Shown here piece by piece: positions 5,708 through 10,189 of a stretch of DNA of 10,189 nt (positions within the stretch are counted from its first letter, which is position 1; every line of letters starts with the position of its first letter). Source of the stretch: Rhodospirillaceae bacterium. GTDB lineage: Bacteria > Pseudomonadota > Alphaproteobacteria > UBA8366 > GCA-2717185. Both the position numbers and the translations under genes were made by a program. The notes beneath the pieces were generated by a model that saw only the letters and a program-made list of their open reading frames with translations, was not told the DNA's origin and searched no databases. The DNA is taken from NCBI GenBank assembly GCA_018660965.1, contig JABJJH010000081.1, positions 1-10,189 of the forward strand. The letters are read 5' to 3'.

Positions 5708-6979
5708 TTAATTTCGCAAATCTATGAATGCGGCGCGCCGAAGGTCGCGCAGGTAACGTTGCGACAAACGCTCGAGCTTTCCGGTCAATAGTTTTTTGCG
5801 AATGTCCGCACGTTTCGGCAACTTGACCTTTTTTTCCTGACGGTCACAGACAATAAACATGATGTCATCGCCGGACGCGGCGGTTACGGGCGCACCGAAT
5901 TCACCGACTTGCAGGGCCTTGACGGCGTCGCGTAAATTTTCTGGCAATTCGCTGATTTTCACTTTTCCAAGCGATCCGCTGGCGGGGGCGCCAACCGCTT
6001 TGACCATGTCGTCGAACTTGTCACAACCGGACATGGATTTCCGAATTGCAGTGGCCTTTTCACGCAATGCTGGACCTCCGTCCTTCCGCAGAACGACTTG
6101 GCGCAAAGACACCACGGCATCGCCTTTACCGGCGGGTTGCCGAATTTCCCGAAGTTTTAGAATGTGGTAACCCGAGAAGGAACGAATGGGATCGGAAGTT
6201 TGTCCCTTGCTCATGGCGCCAATCGCATCGTCGAGCGCTTGATCGAGCCGACCGCGCTGTATCCATCCCAAATCACCCCCAAGCGATGCGCTGGTGTTTT
6301 GAGAGAAAGCGCGCGCGAGATTAGAGAATTCAGCGCCATTTTTTAATTGCTCCAAAAGCCGCAAGGCGGTAGCGCGGACCTGACCGTCCTGATCCGGATT
6401 GTCGATGGATAGGAAGATTTCCGACACGCGAAATTGCGGTTGACCGAGCTGTTTTTTTATTTGTGACAGCTCTTCGTCGATGTCCTCGGCGTTGATTTGA
6501 ATTTCGCGTCGCAAACGTCGAGAAACCGTCTTGGACCATGCGATTCGGGCCTTTATCTGGTCTCGCAACGTTGAAATGTCCGTGCCCATTCGGGCCAGCT
6601 CAACCTTCAATTTTCCGGTCGGTAAGTTGTTTTGTTTCTCTAAGGCTCTGATGCTTTTGTCGATTTCCCGTTCGCTGACTCGGATATTTTGGTGGTCCGC
6701 TTCCTGTAACTGGATTTGTTCATCGATCAGACCACGGATGATCTGTGGCGTTAGTTTTTTCCGTGTTTCCGGCGTATTGGGCAATCGGGTGGATATGATC
6801 ACAAATCGCATCCGGTGAACGACATCCAGCGCGGACACAACGCGGTCGTTGACGACCGCCGCGATACGGAGGACATTTTGCGCCGACACGGTCGGAATCG
6901 CCATAAGCGCGATGCTGAAAATGGCCATCGATACCGCAGCGCGAAGGCGATTGCGCGTTGAATATTTATGCACGCTCAT
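5708..6979 (-). CDS. surA: Periplasmic chaperone/peptidyl-prolyl isomerase SurA
   Basis: SurA escorts outer-membrane proteins, LptD included, through the periplasm. The 423-aa length is close to that of the E. coli protein. A signal peptide covers residues 1-33 (basic start, hydrophobic 14-29, cleavage likely after VSA). The N-terminal chaperone domain runs to about 175. A first parvulin domain covers about 182-279 (FRVSEIFL, GGDLGWIQRG, GYHILKL). A second, less canonical one covers about 289-383 (VVSLRQVVL to MFIVCDRQ), and a basic C-terminal helix follows. Cys 319 and Cys 378 are its only cysteines, both in the second parvulin domain. The ATG at 6979 is chosen because the signal peptide starts there and it overlaps the lptD stop as ATGA. 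The longer open frame upstream merely reads through lptD. Its position right behind lptD matches its client. Confidence 0.94.
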   Translation of the reverse strand: MSVHKYSTRNRLRAAVSMAIFSIALMAIPTVSAQNVLRIAAVVNDRVVSALDVVHRMRFVIISTRLPNTPETRKKLTPQIIRGLIDEQIQLQEADHQNIRVSEREIDKSIRALEKQNNLPTGKLKVELARMGTDISTLRDQIKARIAWSKTVSRRLRREIQINAEDIDEELSQIKKQLGQPQFRVSEIFLSIDNPDQDGQVRATALRLLEQLKNGAEFSNLARAFSQNTSASLGGDLGWIQRGRLDQALDDAIGAMSKGQTSDPIRSFSGYHILKLREIRQPAGKGDAVVSLRQVVLRKDGGPALREKATAIRKSMSGCDKFDDMVKAVGAPASGSLGKVKISELPENLRDAVKALQVGEFGAPVTAASGDDIMFIVCDRQEKKVKLPKRADIRKKLLTGKLERLSQRYLRDLRRAAFIDLRN

Positions 6980-9177
6980 TTTACCGCGGACTCGATTTCG
7001 CCAAGATGCTTGAACGTGACCCGGAACACGACGCTGTCCGAGGGCTCGAATTCGGCGTCTTCCGTGAACCGGCGCTCTGCATTGGTCGAAAAGATAAAAC
7101 ATTCGTCCTCATAAATTAACGAAGCGGTTGTGAAAAGCGTGCCGCCGCCTTCGGTTAAATCGCGTTGGGTTGAGAGTGAAACGGACCAGTCTTCGTGGAA
7201 TTTCGAGAAGAGTGACCATCTAATTTCCTCGCGCTCCTCCAACCCGACATTACTGGCATCATTGTCTATGTAAATATAGTCACCCGATAAGCGCAGCGCA
7301 TCGTTACCGAGGGAAAATCCGACCTCGTTCCGTTCGAATTCCAGGTCGGCCGCATCCGCGCGAAACCGATATAACAGGTTAACATAGCGGTTTGGACTCA
7401 ATTGAACCCGGCCCACGAAATCCGATAAGTGGCGTTCTATGCCAACTTCATTAGCGAGATCATCGTCGGCGTGAACGCGATAACTTTGTCCGATGAAGGC
7501 GGTCGTTCGACTGTCGCTTTCACCGAAAACACCGAGCTTTACGCCGTAAATCACCCTCTGGCCACTTTCAACCCGGTCCGTACCTGGGAAGCGGTCCGCG
7601 CTGAATAGATTGGTGTCGTCGATTTCCACGACGACACTATCCTCACCGGGGATGCGGGTGGGGTTTTGACCGTTTGGTGACAAAACAAGTGCGGCCATCG
7701 GTTCGATCAGTTGCCGGAACCGACCTTTTTCGCGAACAAACGGATAGCGCCAGTCCACGGTGACCTGCGGAAAGACTCGACCGGTGAAGCCGTCATCCTC
7801 CGTGCTCAATACGTCATTTTGTTTGACGTAGTACAGATCAGTTTGAAGACTGGCCGTCAGAGTGGTGACGAAACCCAAATCGGATGTGAAGGGTGCGCGA
7901 TAGCCGGTTTTCAAGGAAGCGCGTTGCGAATCAACGCCGTCGCCTCGATACAGGGACCGAATATTCGCGTCGATGCTGAAACGCCCCCCGATCGAGGTTG
8001 GGTCACCGATATAGTTGTAATCGAACATTGGCAGGACCAAGGGCGCATTAGGCCGTTGGCCGCTACGCAAGTCCTGGTACAGGTAAGCGTTCGCGCTCGC
8101 GTAATTTCGGCCCCAAAAGCCTTCGACGAACGCGTTTGACTCCAGGGTGTTGCCGGGGTCTCCAAAAAATTCGAATCGGTCGAGATAACTTCTGTCGCTG
8201 GCGCGGTTCAGATCATAGCCCGCGCGCCAAATATCGTCGATGTCGATACGTCCGACGCTATAGACGTGGCCGCGAATTTCGGCTTCCTGAATCGTTTTTG
8301 TAGTGGCGTTGCCGATACGTCGTTCGGCTTCCGCGATGCTGCCGGAAATTTCGAAAGCGCCGTGATCAAAATGCTGGCGGTATTCGCCCGAAAAAACGAC
8401 GCCTTCGTCCCGTGTATAAATCGGCGCAAATGTAGCGTCGCGGCTGTTGTCTATGGCCCAAAAATAGGGAAGCCTCAAAAAACCACCTACATTGCCGCTA
8501 CTGCCGAATGACGGGGCCAGAAAGCCGCTTTTCCTGTCCACCGTGGGATCGGGGTGAACGAAATAAGGCGTGTATGCGACAGGAATTCCAAACATTTCGA
8601 GAGAAGCGTTCTTGTAGCGAATTTCGCGCGCGCTCTGGTCATGGACGATCCGTTCGGCCTTGATTCGCCATAGCGGCGTGGCGGTCGAGTCGTCGCGGCA
8701 AATTTCGCAGGGAGAATACACGGCGCGGGAAAACGTGGTGCGGTTGCCATTCGTGCGGCGCGCGGTAACCGCGGCGAATTTACTGTTGTCCGACAAAAGG
8801 ACTCTAATTTGCCGGATCACGCCTTCGCGAAGGTCATTTGTGAGTTCCATGTAATCAGCGAATATCGTATCGCCGCTTGGCTCCATCAACACGACGTTGC
8901 CTGTCGCGCTGACGGTATTCGTGCGTTGGTGGTAATTCACCATGTCGGCGAACAGAATTCTGGCGCCTTGGGATATTTCGACCTTGCCCCGCGCGGTGAC
9001 CACGCCGAGCGCATCGTTGTGGCTCATTTCGTCCGCCTGTATGAGGGCGGGCCGCGACGCATCTAATTTCTGCGCTTCTGCCGAGACACCCCACAGGGAC
9101 GCGGATACAAGCAAACCAATCAGGGCCCATCGACAGATGAACTTTGAATAAAGGATTTTGAAACGCCGGTGCATCAT
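6976..9177 (-). CDS. lptD: LPS-assembly outer-membrane protein LptD
   Basis: LptD is the outer-membrane barrel that, with the lipoprotein LptE, inserts LPS into the outer leaflet. The 733-aa protein has a signal peptide at 1-35 (hydrophobic 17-33, cleavage near AEA). An LptA-like OstA domain spans about 43-150 (ALIQADEMSHNDALGVVTARGKVEI). The junction at 154-171 contains CEIC (Cys 157, Cys 160). The barrel starts around FGIPVAYTPYF and KSGFLAP and ends in a strand closing at VTFKHLGEIE. The only other mature cysteine is Cys 693 in YEDECF, so the N-domain-to-barrel disulfide would rest on one C-terminal Cys. Two consecutive ATGs exist. GAGGA at 9181-9185 is 3 nt before the first (9177) and 6 nt before the second (9174), so the second may be the real start. 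The stop overlaps the surA ATG. No lptE is in this window. Confidence 0.95.
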   Translation of the reverse strand: MMHRRFKILYSKFICRWALIGLLVSASLWGVSAEAQKLDASRPALIQADEMSHNDALGVVTARGKVEISQGARILFADMVNYHQRTNTVSATGNVVLMEPSGDTIFADYMELTNDLREGVIRQIRVLLSDNSKFAAVTARRTNGNRTTFSRAVYSPCEICRDDSTATPLWRIKAERIVHDQSAREIRYKNASLEMFGIPVAYTPYFVHPDPTVDRKSGFLAPSFGSSGNVGGFLRLPYFWAIDNSRDATFAPIYTRDEGVVFSGEYRQHFDHGAFEISGSIAEAERRIGNATTKTIQEAEIRGHVYSVGRIDIDDIWRAGYDLNRASDRSYLDRFEFFGDPGNTLESNAFVEGFWGRNYASANAYLYQDLRSGQRPNAPLVLPMFDYNYIGDPTSIGGRFSIDANIRSLYRGDGVDSQRASLKTGYRAPFTSDLGFVTTLTASLQTDLYYVKQNDVLSTEDDGFTGRVFPQVTVDWRYPFVREKGRFRQLIEPMAALVLSPNGQNPTRIPGEDSVVVEIDDTNLFSADRFPGTDRVESGQRVIYGVKLGVFGESDSRTTAFIGQSYRVHADDDLANEVGIERHLSDFVGRVQLSPNRYVNLLYRFRADAADLEFERNEVGFSLGNDALRLSGDYIYIDNDASNVGLEEREEIRWSLFSKFHEDWSVSLSTQRDLTEGGGTLFTTASLIYEDECFIFSTNAERRFTEDAEFEPSDSVVFRVTFKHLGEIESAVK

Positions 9178-10189
9178 CCGTCCTCAATGTGGAACAGAAC
9201 GGACAAGCCTAATAACACGCTAACCCCGGCTGGCGTCCAGGCCGCGAGAAGGGTTGGTATACTTGACGACAATCCCAGCGCATAGATTACGTCGGTGACG
9301 AAATATAAAATAAACCCGCAAAATACCGCGCCTGTAACCGCGACCGCGCCGCTGCTGCGACGTGTGATGCGCAAGGAGAAGATTGCCGCGATTAACACCA
9401 TGGCGCCAAAGAGCAAGGGACTCGCCACCAAGGAGTGCCAGTAAAGTTTGTGGCGGTGGGCGGAAAATCCGGCGCTTTCCAGTGTTTCGATGAATTTGGG
9501 CAAATCCCAAAATGACATGGTTTGTGGCGACGAGAAACTGTCGAGAATTTTGTTTTCGGTCAGGTTGGTTTCCAGCCGGTATCGTTTCTCAAAAGTAGCG
9601 GATTTACTTGGGGCTGTTATCCACGCGTCCTTAATGTCCCAGTAACCATCACGCAGTTGGGCGGTTTCCGCATCAATCCGCCCCCGAAATTTATCGTTAT
9701 CCTCAAACAGAAATATGATGACGTCGTTAAGCAAGACGTCTTGTTGAGAAACGTAAGCGGCGTGAATGACCGATTGACCGGTTTCATCGGCTTGGCGTAG
9801 CCAAAGGCCCGTCTTCGAGACCGACAACAGGCTTGTCGTCCTTTTTAGAAATTGGGATTCCAGTTGCTCGAATTTCGACAGCATGACGGATGCGAATGGA
9901 TTGAAAAGCGTCACGAGGCCGACTCCCACCAACATCGCGATGCCGATGGCGGGATACAGAAAATGCCATGCCGAAATGCCGGCCGCCCTGGCGACGACAA
10001 ACTCATTGGCGCGCGCGAGACGCCAAAACGCCATGGTCGCGGCGAATAAAATGCAGAATGGCATGGTTTGCTGCACCAGATGCGGCAGTTTCAACAATGA
10101 CATGGCTAAAACTGTTTCCAAACCTACTTCGGCCTTGCCGGACGCCCGGCGCATCATTTCGATGCTATCGAAGAGCGTAATGATACTGA
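9174..10189 (-). CDS. lptG: LPS export permease LptG, 5' end outside window
   Basis: LptG is one of the two inner-membrane permeases of the LptB2FG ABC exporter that pulls LPS from the inner membrane and hands it to LptC/LptA. About 337 codons are present. The frame stays open to the window edge (LFDSIEMMRRASGK), so the ATG at 10157 is internal and the first transmembrane helix is missing. Seen are membrane helices around PFCILFAATMAFWRLA and YPAIGIAMLVGVGLVTLF. The conserved cytoplasmic stretch RANEFVVARAAGIS lies between them. A periplasmic beta-jellyroll part follows, then three C-terminal helices (SPLLFGAMVLIAAIF, AVTGAVFCGFILYFV, TPAGVSVLLGLSVLF). LptG is preferred to LptF by its position directly upstream of lptD and by the sequence style. 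lptF is expected just beyond the edge. The stop overlaps the lptD start. Confidence 0.93.
   Translation of the reverse strand, partial: SIITLFDSIEMMRRASGKAEVGLETVLAMSLLKLPHLVQQTMPFCILFAATMAFWRLARANEFVVARAAGISAWHFLYPAIGIAMLVGVGLVTLFNPFASVMLSKFEQLESQFLKRTTSLLSVSKTGLWLRQADETGQSVIHAAYVSQQDVLLNDVIIFLFEDNDKFRGRIDAETAQLRDGYWDIKDAWITAPSKSATFEKRYRLETNLTENKILDSFSSPQTMSFWDLPKFIETLESAGFSAHRHKLYWHSLVASPLLFGAMVLIAAIFSLRITRRSSGAVAVTGAVFCGFILYFVTDVIYALGLSSSIPTLLAAWTPAGVSVLLGLSVLFHIEDG
9181..9185 (-). promoter_or_regulatory. lptD ribosome binding site inside the end of lptG
   Basis: GAGGA on the minus strand lies within the last codons of lptG. It is 6 nt from the second lptD ATG (9174) and 3 nt from the first (9177), which favours the second. 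It is the only clear Shine-Dalgarno at a gene junction in the minus-strand operon. Confidence 0.5.

Noticed and set aside
6980..7102. 41-residue N-terminal extension of the surA reading frame
   Set aside because: It lies entirely inside the lptD 3' coding region, has no signal-peptide character, and a clear signal peptide starts at the ATG at 6979, which overlaps the lptD stop.
10152..10157. lptG start at the ATG at 10157
   Set aside because: The frame stays open to the window edge with LptG-like residues upstream, and the first transmembrane helix of the family would be missing from this start.

Overview
The window is a core chromosomal block from an alphaproteobacterium of moderate-to-high GC content. 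The gene order fabF-mltG-yicC-gmk facing lptG-lptD-surA-pdxA-rsmA is, from general knowledge of the class, a familiar alphaproteobacterial arrangement. The protein signatures also fit: the CxxC-containing LptD, the surA-pdxA-rsmA run, and FabF followed by MltG. The exact order or genus cannot be named from the sequence. A Rhodospirillales-like organism is only a guess.

Layout. Bases 1-311 hold the 3' end of fabF (+), followed by mltG (+, 374-1372). A short-chain dehydrogenase on the minus strand (1381-2145) converges on mltG with only 8 bp between the stop codons. About 157 bp of non-coding sequence (2146-2302) then separates this gene from the divergent yicC-gmk pair (+, 2303-3842). The gmk 3' end overlaps the 3' end of rsmA by 26 bp. 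From there to the right edge everything is on the minus strand. Read in the direction of transcription it is lptG (cut by the window edge), lptD, surA, pdxA, rsmA, with junctions of -4, -4, +1 and +3 nt. This is a tightly packed and probably translationally coupled operon whose promoter lies outside the window.

How the genes work together. The minus-strand operon is about outer-membrane assembly. LptG is part of the inner-membrane LPS extractor, LptD is the outer-membrane LPS translocon, and SurA is the periplasmic chaperone that helps fold LptD and other barrels. PdxA (vitamin B6) and RsmA (16S rRNA dimethylation) are the usual housekeeping passengers behind surA. The plus-strand genes cover fatty-acid elongation (FabF), peptidoglycan chain termination (MltG), RNA turnover (YicC) and GMP phosphorylation (Gmk).

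No mobile element, CRISPR array, tRNA/rRNA gene or defence island is visible, and I see no undescribed multi-gene system. The most interesting part is the SDR/yicC divergent intergenic region. It has a perfect TATAAT placed 6 nt from the SDR ATG, which predicts a leaderless mRNA. It also has a perfect 17-bp palindrome lying between the two predicted promoters. A second point of interest is the overlapping gmk/rsmA 3' junction, which carries an inverted repeat.
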